Shown one piece after another: positions 8,109 to 15,916 of a stretch of DNA of 28,806 nt. This DNA comes from Pseudomonadota bacterium. GTDB taxonomy: Bacteria; Pseudomonadota; Gammaproteobacteria; Burkholderiales; Burkholderiaceae_F. Numbering within the stretch: position 1 is the stretch's first letter; the number at the start of each line of letters is the position of its first letter. Under the pieces are notes generated by a model. That model did not search any database. It saw only the letters and a program-made list of their open reading frames with translations, and was not told the DNA's origin. The DNA is taken from positions 1 through 28,806 of the forward strand of contig JAEZVV010000095.1 in NCBI GenBank assembly GCA_023443095.1. Reading direction: 5' to 3'. A program made the position numbers and the translations under genes.

Positions 8109-9539
8109 ATGTCAAAGCCCACCGTCAGTGCTGCCGATCCCCTCGCCTCGAAGAGCGAGGCCTGGTCGGGTCGATTCGCCGAGCCCGTAGCCGAGTTCGT
8201 TCTGCGCTACACCGCTTCGGTCGACTTCGACCAGCGCATGGCCCTGGTCGACATCGCCGGCTCGCTTGCCCACGCAGCGATGCTGGCCAAGGTCGGGGTG
8301 ATCTCGGCCGCCGACCTGGCCGCGATCGAAGCCGGCATGGCGCAGATCCGAGGCGAGATCGAACGCGGTGAGTTCGAGTGGAAACTCGAACTCGAAGACG
8401 TCCACCTCAACATCGAACACCGCCTCACCCAGCTCGCGGGCGATGCCGGCAAGCGTCTGCATACCGGCCGTTCGCGCAACGACCAGGTCGCCACCGACAT
8501 CCGCCTCTACGTGCGCGGCGAAGTCGACCGCATCACGGCCCTGGTCTCGCAGCTGCAGGCCGCCCTGGTCGGGCTGGCCGAGCGCGAGGCCGACACCATC
8601 ATGCCGGGTTTCCCCCACCTGCAAGTGGCGCAGCCCGTCACTTTCGGCCACCACCTGCTCGCTTACGTGGAGATGTTCGAGCGCGACCGCGAACGCCTGG
8701 TCGACCTGCGCCGCCGCGTCAACCGCCTGCCGCTGGGCGCGGCCGCCCTGGCCGGCACCACCTACCCGATCGACCGCGAGTTCGTCGCCCAGCAACTCGG
8801 CTTCGAGGCCGTTGCCCAGAACTCGCTCGACGCCGTGAGCGACCGCGATTTCGCCATCGAGTTCTGCGCCGCGGCCAGCCTGCTGATGGTGCACATCTCG
8901 CGCTTCTCGGAAGAACTGGTCCTGTGGATGAGCCAGCGCTACGGCTTCATCAAGCTGCCCGACCGTTTCACCACCGGCTCGTCGATCATGCCGCAGAAGA
9001 AGAACCCCGACGTGCCCGAACTCGCCCGCGGCAAGACCGGACGCGTGGTCGGCGACCTGATGAGCCTGATCACGCTCATGAAGGGCCAGCCGCTCGCCTA
9101 CAACAAGGACAACCAGGAAGACAAGGAGCCGCTCTTCGACGCGATCGACACCGTGCGCGATACCTTGCGCGCCTTCGTCGAGATGGTGCCCGGCATCGAA
9201 GCCCAGCGCGCCACCATGCGCCGCGCCGCCGAAGAGGGGTATTCGACCGCGACCGATCTCGCCGATTACCTCGCCAAGCGCGGCGTTCCTTTCCGCGACG
9301 CGCACGAGGCGGTCGGCCGCGCCGTGCGCCTGGCAAGCGAGCGCGGCGTCGAGCTGCCTCAGCTCAGCCTGGTCGAGCTGCAGAGTTTCTCGCCTGCCAT
9401 CGGCGCTGACGTCTTCGAGGTACTCGAGGTCGACGGTTCGGTCGCCGCCCGCAAACACGTTGGCGGCACCGCCCCGGCCCAGGTCCGCGCCCAAGTGGCG
9501 CGCTGGCAAAAACTGCTTTCAGATCGCGATATCGCCTGA
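8109..9539 (+). CDS. argH: Argininosuccinate lyase
   Basis: ArgH cleaves argininosuccinate to arginine and fumarate, the last step of arginine synthesis. The 476 residues are slightly longer than E. coli (457) because of an N-terminal extension before the conserved WSGRF block. The fumarase/lyase superfamily signature GSSIMPQKKNPD occupies 290-301 on the catalytic loop, and LHTGRSRNDQVATD carries the substrate-binding residues. The ATG at 8109 has GAAGG about six bases upstream; an in-frame TTG 51 bases earlier is less likely. It is divergent from algZ and monocistronic as far as visible; a hairpin and a new Shine-Dalgarno precede the next gene. Confidence 0.98.
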   Translation: MSKPTVSAADPLASKSEAWSGRFAEPVAEFVLRYTASVDFDQRMALVDIAGSLAHAAMLAKVGVISAADLAAIEAGMAQIRGEIERGEFEWKLELEDVHLNIEHRLTQLAGDAGKRLHTGRSRNDQVATDIRLYVRGEVDRITALVSQLQAALVGLAEREADTIMPGFPHLQVAQPVTFGHHLLAYVEMFERDRERLVDLRRRVNRLPLGAAALAGTTYPIDREFVAQQLGFEAVAQNSLDAVSDRDFAIEFCAAASLLMVHISRFSEELVLWMSQRYGFIKLPDRFTTGSSIMPQKKNPDVPELARGKTGRVVGDLMSLITLMKGQPLAYNKDNQEDKEPLFDAIDTVRDTLRAFVEMVPGIEAQRATMRRAAEEGYSTATDLADYLAKRGVPFRDAHEAVGRAVRLASERGVELPQLSLVELQSFSPAIGADVFEVLEVDGSVAARKHVGGTAPAQVRAQVARWQKLLSDRDIA

Positions 9540-9580
9540 ACCCACTCCCGGGTAAAGCCTTAATCCTCAGTAGAATCCCG

Positions 9581-9605
9581 CACGCTGCGTGAGGAGCGCA
9601 GCGTG
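9581..9605 (+). terminator. Hairpin in argH–TRAP intergenic gap
   Basis: A 9-bp perfect stem (CACGCTGCG / CGCAGCGTG) with a 7-base loop lies 41 bases after argH and about 36 before the TRAP small-subunit start. No T-run follows. It could end argH mRNA or be part of the TRAP leader. Confidence 0.4.
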
Positions 9606-9641
9606 GCCCCCGGGCTGCCGGATGTACTTGAGGAGAAAACA

Positions 9642-10232
9642 ATGAAGGCTCTACTCGCGCTGTCGCGCGCGATCGACGGAGCGAACGAGAGGATCTTCCG
9701 CATCGTCATGTGGTTGATCCTGGTCGTGACGCTCGTGAGCTCGGGCAATGCAGTGGTTCGTTACCTGTTCGACCGCTCGTCCAATTCCTGGCTCGAACTG
9801 CAGTGGTATTTGTTTTCGGCGATTTTTCTTTTCTGCGCGGCCTACACCTTGAAGGCCAACGAGATGGTCCGCATCGACGTCATCTCCAGCCGCCTCTCGC
9901 GCCGCACCCAGGCCTGGATCGATGTGCTCGGCACAGTCGCCTTCCTCATGCCGATCACGATCATGATGGCCTGGCTGTCGTGGCCGGTGTTCATGCAGGC
10001 CTTCACCCACAACGAGATGTCGTCCAACGCCGGCGGCCTGATCGTGTGGCCGGCGCGCCTGATGGTGCCGCTGGGCTTTGCTCTGCTGCTCCTGCAAGCC
10101 CTCTCCGAACTGATCAAGATCCTCGCCTTTCTCTCGGGTGACGGCCCCGATCCGCACGCCAAGGAAAACGGCAAATCGGCCGAGGAACTGCTGGCCGACG
10201 AAATCGCCAAACTGCGCGAGGAGCAGTCATGA
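9642..10232 (+). CDS. TRAP transporter small membrane subunit (DctQ/FcbT2-type)
   Basis: This is the small integral subunit of a tripartite ATP-independent periplasmic transporter, which pairs with the large subunit for sodium-driven uptake of organic acids. The 196-residue protein has four hydrophobic segments (about 21-43, 53-71, 95-115, 138-165), the DctQ topology. It has the typical SWLELQWYLFSAIFLFCAAYTLKANEMVRIDV-like middle (residues 49-80), in which the EL-W and R-D positions are conserved. The charged C-terminal tail (about 168-196) is cytoplasmic. The ATG at 9642 has GAGGAG upstream. It overlaps the next gene by 4 bp (ATGA), so the pair is coupled. No substrate can be read from this subunit. 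Confidence 0.92.
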   Translation: MKALLALSRAIDGANERIFRIVMWLILVVTLVSSGNAVVRYLFDRSSNSWLELQWYLFSAIFLFCAAYTLKANEMVRIDVISSRLSRRTQAWIDVLGTVAFLMPITIMMAWLSWPVFMQAFTHNEMSSNAGGLIVWPARLMVPLGFALLLLQALSELIKILAFLSGDGPDPHAKENGKSAEELLADEIAKLREEQS

Positions 10233-11995
10233 TCGAATTCTTGATTGCCAACATGGCGCCGCTGATGTTCGCGTCGCTGGTGGTGGTTCTGCTTCTGGGT
10301 TATCCGGTCGCGTTTTCTCTGGGCGCGATCGGCATGGGTTTCGGCCTGCTCGGCATCGAGTTCGGCCTGCTCTCGCCCTCGCTGTTCCAGGCCATGCCGG
10401 AGCGGATCTGGGGGGTGATGAGCAACGAGACCCTGCTCGCGATCCCCTTCTTCACCTTCATGGGCCTGATCCTCGAACGCAGCGGCATGGCCGAGGACTT
10501 GCTAGACACCATCGGCCAGCTTTTTGGCCCGGTCCGTGGCGGCCTGGCGTTTGCGGTGATCTTCGTCGGCGCCCTGCTGGCGGCAACCACCGGCGTGGTG
10601 GCCGCTTCCGTGATCTCGATGGGCCTGATCTCGCTGCCGATCATGCTTCGCTACGGCTACGACCGGCGCGTCGCCTCCGGGGTGATCGCCGCCTCGGGTA
10701 CTTTGGCGCAGATCATTCCGCCCTCGCTGGTGCTGATCATCATGGCCGACCAGCTTGGCCGTTCGGTCGGCGACATGTACGCCGGCGCCTTCATTCCGGG
10801 CTTTGTGCTGACCGGGCTCTATGCCGGCTTCATCATCCTGGTGGCGATCTTCAAGCCGAACTTCGTGCCGGCCCTGCCGCCTGAAGCCAGGACGCTCGCC
10901 GAAGCCAACGGCAACTCGGGCGTGGTCTCGTTGCTGGTGCTCACCGCCATCGCCACCGCTGGCGCGCTCGCCTTCGAAGCCTGGAAGCTGCCGGCCGACG
11001 CGCCGACCGACCTCTCGATCATCGTCGGCCTGGCCATGGGCATGGGCATCGCGTTTGTGGTTGCCCTGGTCAACAAGCTCACCCGCCTCGGCCTGCTGTC
11101 GCGGCTGGCCGAACGCGTGGTGTTCGTGTTGATCCCGCCGCTGGCGCTGGTGTTCCTGGTGCTGGGCACGATCTTCCTCGGCATTGCCACTCCCACCGAA
11201 GGCGGAGCGATGGGCGCGGCGGGCGCGCTGATCATGGCGTTCGCCCGCAAGCGCCTGTCGTTCGACCTGATGAAGCAGGCGATGAGCACCACTGCCAAGC
11301 TGACCACCTTCGTCGTCTTCATCCTGGTCGGTGCACGCATCTTCTCGCTCACCTTCTACGGCGTCGACGGCCACCGCTGGGTCGAACACCTGCTGTCCGA
11401 CCTGCCCGGCGGCCAGCTCGGTTTCCTGATCTTTGTGAACGTGCTGGTGTTCGTGCTGGCGTTTTTCCTCGATTTCTTCGAGCTCGCCTTCATCATCGTG
11501 CCGCTGCTCGGGCCGGTGGCGGAAAAGCTTGGGATCGACCTGATCTGGTTCGGCGTGCTGCTGGGGGTGAACATGCAGACCTCGTTCATGCACCCGCCCT
11601 TCGGTTTTGCGCTGTTCTATCTGCGCAGCGTCGCGCCCAAGGCCGAGTACATCGACAAGCTGACCGGCCGCCTCACCGCACCGGTCACCACCGGCCAGAT
11701 CTACTGGGGCGCGATTCCCTTCGTGGTGATCCAGCTGATCATGGTCGGCCTGGTGATCGCCTTCCCGCAGATGGTGATGGTCTACAAGGACGACGCGCCC
11801 AAGGTCGATCCGACCTCGATCGACTTCAGCATCCCGGGCGAACCGGCCCCGGATGACACGTCCGAACCCGCTCCCGGCTTCGAGATTCCGCCCGCCGAAG
11901 GCCAGCCGGCGGAAGCCGGCAAGGACGACGCGGCATCGAAAGCCCTGCAGGATTCCTTCAACGCCCCCGCGCCGGAGGCGGACAAGAAACCCTGA
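10229..11995 (+). CDS. TRAP transporter large membrane subunit (DctM/FcbT3-type)
   Basis: This is the transport-pathway subunit of the TRAP system. At 588 residues it is much longer than classic DctM (about 430) and fits the long large subunits of the mannitol/chloroaromatic-type TRAP class (COG4664), whose partners are TakP/FcbT1-like binding proteins. Conserved stretches include the N-terminal GYPVAFSLGAIGMGFG, IPFFTFMGLILERSG, SGTLAQIIPPSLVLIIMADQLGRSVGDMYAGAFIPG and TPTEGGAMGAAGAL. A strong GAGGAG lies six bases before the ATG. The last ~70 residues (518-588) form a Pro/Ala/Asp/Glu-rich soluble tail with no recognisable domain. A canonical terminator follows the stop. Confidence 0.93.
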   Translation: MIEFLIANMAPLMFASLVVVLLLGYPVAFSLGAIGMGFGLLGIEFGLLSPSLFQAMPERIWGVMSNETLLAIPFFTFMGLILERSGMAEDLLDTIGQLFGPVRGGLAFAVIFVGALLAATTGVVAASVISMGLISLPIMLRYGYDRRVASGVIAASGTLAQIIPPSLVLIIMADQLGRSVGDMYAGAFIPGFVLTGLYAGFIILVAIFKPNFVPALPPEARTLAEANGNSGVVSLLVLTAIATAGALAFEAWKLPADAPTDLSIIVGLAMGMGIAFVVALVNKLTRLGLLSRLAERVVFVLIPPLALVFLVLGTIFLGIATPTEGGAMGAAGALIMAFARKRLSFDLMKQAMSTTAKLTTFVVFILVGARIFSLTFYGVDGHRWVEHLLSDLPGGQLGFLIFVNVLVFVLAFFLDFFELAFIIVPLLGPVAEKLGIDLIWFGVLLGVNMQTSFMHPPFGFALFYLRSVAPKAEYIDKLTGRLTAPVTTGQIYWGAIPFVVIQLIMVGLVIAFPQMVMVYKDDAPKVDPTSIDFSIPGEPAPDDTSEPAPGFEIPPAEGQPAEAGKDDAASKALQDSFNAPAPEADKKP

Positions 11996-12012
11996 GCTGC
12001 GCTCCAACACAG

Positions 12013-12038
12013 GCCCCGCTCCGGCGGGGCTTTTTTTT
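12013..12038 (+). terminator. Rho-independent terminator after TRAP large subunit
   Basis: Stem GCCCCGC / GCGGGGC with TCCG loop followed by eight Ts. It lies 17 bases after the TRAP large-subunit stop and ends that operon. Confidence 0.93.
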
Positions 12039-12075
12039 GGGCCGCGGCACAATGAGGGCTTTGCCCGAGCTCGCC

Positions 12076-12807
12076 ATGACCGCCGCCCCCCTGTCGTCGA
12101 ACCGCACCGCCCTCGTCCTCTTTTCGGGCGGCCAGGACTCGAGCACCTGCCTCGCCTGGGCGCTGGACCGCTACGCCCGGGTCGAAACCGTCGCCTTCGA
12201 TTACGGCCAACGCCACCGGATCGAACTCGAGCAACGCCTTGCGGTGCGGGCCGGAATCTGCGCCCGCTTTCCGGCCTGGGCGGCGCGGCTGGGCGAGGAC
12301 CACCAACTCGACCTCTCGGTCCTGGGCGAAGTGAGCGACACCGCGCTCACCGCCACCCGGGCGATCGAGTTTGATACCAACGGCCTGCCCAACACCTTCG
12401 TGCCCGGACGCAACCTGTTGTTTCTGACGCTGGCGGCGGCGCTTGCCTACCGCCGCGGTGCCGACGTGCTGGTGGGCGGCATGTGCGAGACCGATTTCTC
12501 GGGCTACCCGGACTGCCGCGACGACACCGTCAAGGCACAGCAGGTGGCGCTGTCACTGGGTCTGGGTTGCCGCATGACGATAGAGACACCGCTGATGTGG
12601 CTCACCAAGGCGCAGACCTGGGAGCTGGCCCATCGTCTCGGCGGCGCTGCGCTGATCGAGCTGATCGTGACTGAGAGCCATACCTGCTACCTGGGCCAGC
12701 GCGGCGAGGCGCACCCCTGGGGCCACGGCTGCGGCACTTGCCCGGCATGCGAGCTGCGCGCCCGCGGCTGGCGCGAGTGGCAGGCCCAGCGCCTGGCTTC
12801 GGCTTGA
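12076..12807 (+). CDS. queC: 7-cyano-7-deazaguanine synthase
   Basis: QueC converts 7-carboxy-7-deazaguanine to preQ0 with ATP and ammonia, in queuosine tRNA modification. The 243-residue protein has the PP-loop SGGQDSS (17-23); the Gln where most QueC have Leu is a variant known in the family. Zinc-binding cysteines are visible at 204, 219, 222 and 225 (ESHTC...CGTCPAC), and GRNLLFLTLAAALA is typical. The start is ambiguous: ATG at 12076 with a weak GAG upstream, or ATG at 12052, only 14 bases after the T-run of the upstream terminator. No other que genes are in the window, so it acts with distant loci. Confidence 0.95.
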   Translation: MTAAPLSSNRTALVLFSGGQDSSTCLAWALDRYARVETVAFDYGQRHRIELEQRLAVRAGICARFPAWAARLGEDHQLDLSVLGEVSDTALTATRAIEFDTNGLPNTFVPGRNLLFLTLAAALAYRRGADVLVGGMCETDFSGYPDCRDDTVKAQQVALSLGLGCRMTIETPLMWLTKAQTWELAHRLGGAALIELIVTESHTCYLGQRGEAHPWGHGCGTCPACELRARGWREWQAQRLASA

Positions 12808-12989
12808 CCCAGATCCAATTTCCAGCGCTTTCCATCGGACTTTCCCGCCTTGCGCAGGGGCTGCTCACGGTAATTTCGGGTTGACGCCGATAGACGCAGC
12901 TGCGCCGTCGCGTCCAAACCCCATCCGCCCCCTAGCCGTGCGGGCGTCGACTTCGCGGGCGCCCGCGCCCGTCTGGAGTTGTTCGTCCG
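12808..12989 (+). other. Intergenic leader between queC and AGCS symporter
   Basis: 182 bp without a supported gene. A TTGACG (12881-12886) has no AT-rich -10 at the proper distance. A GC palindrome (GCGGGCGCCCGC, 12955-12966) lacks a loop. GGAG near 12973 is the presumed ribosome-binding site of the next gene. No terminator behind queC is evident. Confidence 0.4.
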
Positions 12990-14510
12990 ATGATTGATTT
13001 CGTGAGTGCCGCCAACGGCATTGTTTGGAGCCCGGCACTGGTTTACCTGTGTCTGGGCGTAGGCCTGTATCTGTCTCTGCGCGGCGGCTTCCTGCAAGTG
13101 CGCCATCTGCGCGAAATGATCCGCCTGATCTTCGAAGGCAAAAGTACCGACAGCGGTGTGTCGTCGTTCCAGGCGCTGGCAATGACACTCGCCGGGCGGG
13201 TCGGCACCGGCAACATCGCCGGCGTGGCGACCGCCATCACCTTCGGCGGCCCGGGTGCCGTCTTCTGGATGTGGATGGTGGCCTTCCTCGGCGCGAGTTC
13301 GGCCTTCATCGAATCGACCCTGGGCCAGATCTACAAGGAAAAGCTCGACGGCCAGTACCGCGGCGGCCCCGCCTTCTACATCGAGAAGGGCCTGGGCATG
13401 AAGCGTTTCGCCTGGGTCTTCGCGATCGTGACGATTTTCGCCTGCGGCTTTCTGATGCCGGGCGTGCAAGCCAACTCGATCGCCGCCAGCATGGAGTCGG
13501 CCTTCGACATAGCACCCAGCGTGACCGCCGCGCTGCTGGCGATCCTGCTCTCCTTCATCATCTTCGGCGGGGTCAAGCGCATCGCCACCTTCGCCGCCGT
13601 GGTCGTGCCTTTCATGGCGCAGGCCTACGTGATCGTGGCGCTGGTGATTGTCGGCCTCAACATCGAGAAGCTGCCCGAGGTGATGAGCCTGATCCTGCGC
13701 AGCGCCTTCGGCTTCGAGGCCGGCTTCGGCGCCATGCTCGGCATGGCGATCCAGTGGGGCGTCAAGCGCGGCGTGTATTCGAACGAGGCCGGCCAGGGCA
13801 CCGGGCCGCACGCCTCGTCGGCGGCCTCGGTCAGCCACCCGGTCAAGCAGGGCCTGGTACAGGCCTTCTCGGTCTACGTCGACACCTTGTTCGTGTGTTC
13901 GGCCACTGCGTTCATGCTTCTGATCACCGGCCGCTACAACGTCCAGGCGCCCGACGGCAGCGCGGTCTACACCGGCGTCACCGGCGTGGGTGCCGGCCCC
14001 GGCTACACCCAGGTGGCGATGGAAGCGGTGATGCCGGGCTTCGGTTCGATGTTCGTGGCGATTGCGCTTTTCTTCTTTGCCTTCACCACCATCGTCGCGT
14101 ATTACTACATTGCCGAGACCAACATCGCCTACGTCAACCGCAAGATCCATCGGCCGTGGCTGATGTTCTTGTTGAAGATCGCTCTGATGGCCTCGACCGC
14201 CTACGGCGCGGTCAAGACCGCCGATCTCGCCTGGGGCCTGGGCGACCTCGGCGTGGGCCTGATGGCCTGGCTCAACATTGCCGCGATCCTGCTGCTGCAG
14301 AAACCCGCCTTCCTCGCCTTGCGCGACTACGAAAAACAGCGCGCCCAGGGCATCGAACCGGTCTTCCACCCCGAAGCGCTCGGCATTGCCAACGCCGACT
14401 ACTGGAGCGGCGGCCGCGCCGAGAAAAACCTCCTGCTCGAGCAGGCGGACGGCCTGGCCAATAGCGACGACAGCGCCGCCCCCGTCGCGGCGCCGGCGTC
14501 GAGACCCTGA
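12990..14510 (+). CDS. Sodium:alanine/glycine symporter, AGCS family
   Basis: This inner-membrane secondary transporter imports alanine, glycine or a related small amino acid with sodium. The 506-residue, strongly hydrophobic protein has the AGCS signatures AGRVGTGNIAGVATAITFGG (68-87), GGPAFYIEKGLG (125-136) and NEAGQGTGPHASSAA (265-279), where AGCS proteins place substrate and ion binding residues. About ten to eleven membrane segments are expected. It is monocistronic: a long leader precedes it and a strong bidirectional terminator follows. The substrate cannot be assigned; glutamine has been reported for some members. Confidence 0.94.
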   Translation: MIDFVSAANGIVWSPALVYLCLGVGLYLSLRGGFLQVRHLREMIRLIFEGKSTDSGVSSFQALAMTLAGRVGTGNIAGVATAITFGGPGAVFWMWMVAFLGASSAFIESTLGQIYKEKLDGQYRGGPAFYIEKGLGMKRFAWVFAIVTIFACGFLMPGVQANSIAASMESAFDIAPSVTAALLAILLSFIIFGGVKRIATFAAVVVPFMAQAYVIVALVIVGLNIEKLPEVMSLILRSAFGFEAGFGAMLGMAIQWGVKRGVYSNEAGQGTGPHASSAASVSHPVKQGLVQAFSVYVDTLFVCSATAFMLLITGRYNVQAPDGSAVYTGVTGVGAGPGYTQVAMEAVMPGFGSMFVAIALFFFAFTTIVAYYYIAETNIAYVNRKIHRPWLMFLLKIALMASTAYGAVKTADLAWGLGDLGVGLMAWLNIAAILLLQKPAFLALRDYEKQRAQGIEPVFHPEALGIANADYWSGGRAEKNLLLEQADGLANSDDSAAPVAAPASRP

Positions 14511-14521
14511 TCCCGGCCCAG

Positions 14522-14549
14522 AAAAAGCCCCGCGATGCGGGGCTTTTTT
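14522..14549. terminator. Bidirectional rho-independent terminator
   Basis: AAAAAGCCCCGC-GAT-GCGGGGCTTTTTT: a perfect stem with A-run before and T-run after, between the convergent AGCS symporter (plus) and TRAP binding protein (minus). It serves both strands. Confidence 0.95.
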
Positions 14550-14562
14550 CTTGTCTGCGCCG

Positions 14563-15678
14563 CTATTTTTTCGCGGGTGTCGCCGGCGCTCGCAAGGTCG
14601 ACGCCATGAAGCCGTCGAAACCCAGCTCGGCCACGCCGAACCAGCGGATCTGGTCGTCGCGGAAGGCCTTCCAGGGGCTGTAGACCTTGGCAAACTTGGC
14701 GTTCTGGGCGGCGGTTTCCGCGTACACCTCGTTGGCCGCTTTCCACGCCGCCTCGAGCACCGGACGCGGCCACTGGCGCAGTTGCACGCCGCTGGCGATC
14801 AGGCGGCGCAGGGCGGCCGGATTGCGGGCGTCGTACCGGGCCAGCATGATGACGTTGGCATAGGCGCAAGCCGCTTCGAGGATGGCCTGGTATTCCTTGG
14901 GCAGCTTGGCGTAAGCGGCCTGGTTGACGAAGAGGTCGAGCTCGGGGCCGCCCTCCCAGAAACCGGGCGTGTAGTAATACTTGGCGACCTTGCCCAGGCC
15001 CAGCTTTTCGTCGTCGTAGGGGCCGACCCATTCCGCCGCGTCGATCGTGCCTTTCTCGAGCGAGGGGTAGATGTCGCCACCGGCGATCTGCTGCGGCACC
15101 ACGCCGAGCTTGGTGAGCACGGTGCCGGCAAAGCCGCCGATGCGCATCTTCAGCCCCTTCATGTCGGCGACGGTCTTGATCTCCTTGCGGAAGAAGCCTC
15201 CCATCTGCGCGCCAGTGTTGCCGGCCGGGAAGGCGACGATGTTGTATTCCTTGAAGAACTCGGCCATCAGCTGCTTGCCGCCGCCCTCGTACATCCAGGC
15301 GTTCTGCTGGCGCGCGTTCATGCCGAAGGGCACGGCGCAGGCAAAGGCGAAGGTTGGATCCTTGCCGAAGTAGTAGTAGGGCGCGGTGTGGCAGCACTCG
15401 ACCGTGCCGTTCTGAACCGCATCCAGGGCCTGCAGCCCGGGAACGATTTCGCCGGCTGCAAACACCTGAATCTGGAACTTGTTGTTGGTGGCGGCCGCCA
15501 CGGCCTTGGAGATGGTGTCGGCCGCGCCGAAGATAGTGTCGAGGCTCTTCGGGAAGCTCGAGGTCAGGCGCCATTTCACCTCGGGCAGGTTCTGCGCCAG
15601 CGCGGGAGTCGCGAGTGCGGTGGCGGCGAGACCGGCGCTGGCCGCGCCGGCATTTTTCAGGAAGGAACGGCGTTGCAT
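14563..15678 (-). CDS. TRAP solute-binding protein, TakP/FcbT1-like, copy 1
   Basis: This periplasmic receptor feeds a TRAP transporter. The 371-residue precursor begins with a twin-arginine signal (RRSFLK, then an Ala-rich core and a TPALA-Q cleavage region near residue 29). The mature part matches the TakP alpha-keto-acid receptor subfamily (COG4663): FPKSLDTIFGAA, GEIVPGLQALDAVQNGTVE, PFGMNARQQNAWMYEGGG, GNTGAQMGGFFRKEI and AAEWVGPYDDEKLG. The Glu-Trp of the last block corresponds, as I recall it, to residues binding sodium and substrate in Rhodobacter TakP. The start at 15678 has GGAG eight bases upstream; upstream in-frame codons are not protein-like. It differs from copy 2 at about 45 positions. 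Confidence 0.93.
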   Translation of the reverse strand: MQRRSFLKNAGAASAGLAATALATPALAQNLPEVKWRLTSSFPKSLDTIFGAADTISKAVAAATNNKFQIQVFAAGEIVPGLQALDAVQNGTVECCHTAPYYYFGKDPTFAFACAVPFGMNARQQNAWMYEGGGKQLMAEFFKEYNIVAFPAGNTGAQMGGFFRKEIKTVADMKGLKMRIGGFAGTVLTKLGVVPQQIAGGDIYPSLEKGTIDAAEWVGPYDDEKLGLGKVAKYYYTPGFWEGGPELDLFVNQAAYAKLPKEYQAILEAACAYANVIMLARYDARNPAALRRLIASGVQLRQWPRPVLEAAWKAANEVYAETAAQNAKFAKVYSPWKAFRDDQIRWFGVAELGFDGFMASTLRAPATPAKK

Positions 15679-15781
15679 CGATCTGTCTCCACTGGGCAGG
15701 AGGATGGGACGGGCTCCGCCAGGCTCGCGTCGATCGCCAGTTGCCGGGTCCGCCACCCGGCACTCCATGTGCGGGTAAACC

Positions 15782-15808
15782 ATTATTGCCGAGTCTTTTT
15801 GCCTGCAA
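15782..15808 (-). promoter_or_regulatory. Candidate sigma-70-like promoter for TRAP binding protein copy 1
   Basis: On the minus strand TTGCAG (15808-15803) and AATAAT (15787-15782) are separated by 15 bp, about 104 bp upstream of the start codon. The spacing is short and the -35 weak, but this is the only AT-rich patch in the gap, and the terminator behind copy 2 implies that copy 1 needs its own promoter. Confidence 0.35.
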
Positions 15809-15863
15809 TCGCCTTTTGCGCGTTTCACACACTCCGGCCGCGACAAGTTTTTCCTGGCACCGT

Positions 15864-15896
15864 AAAAACAAACAACCCCGCGCGAGCGGGGTTGTT
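15864..15896 (-). terminator. Rho-independent terminator after TRAP binding protein copy 2
   Basis: Minus-strand stem AACAACCCCGC / GCGGGGTTGTT with a four-base loop, followed by TGTTTTT. It starts 20 bases after the copy 2 stop and separates the two paralogous receptor genes into different transcripts. Confidence 0.92.
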
Positions 15897-15916
15897 GGGG
15901 CCGGGTCGCAAAACCC

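Noticed and set aside
12955..12966. GCGGGCGCCCGC palindrome in front of the AGCS gene as an operator
   Set aside because: Self-complementary GC hexamers are frequent at this base composition, and there is no loop, T-run or conserved spacing.
10502..14693. Long minus-strand open frames antisense to the TRAP large subunit and to the AGCS symporter
   Set aside because: They are His/Asp/Glu/Arg-rich mirror readings of hydrophobic helices, with no family match, and the plus-strand genes are certain.
14563..15846. Longer start for TRAP receptor copy 1 (extra 56 residues)
   Set aside because: The extension has no similarity to copy 2, lies over the candidate promoter and would bury the Tat signal; GGAG precedes the internal ATG.
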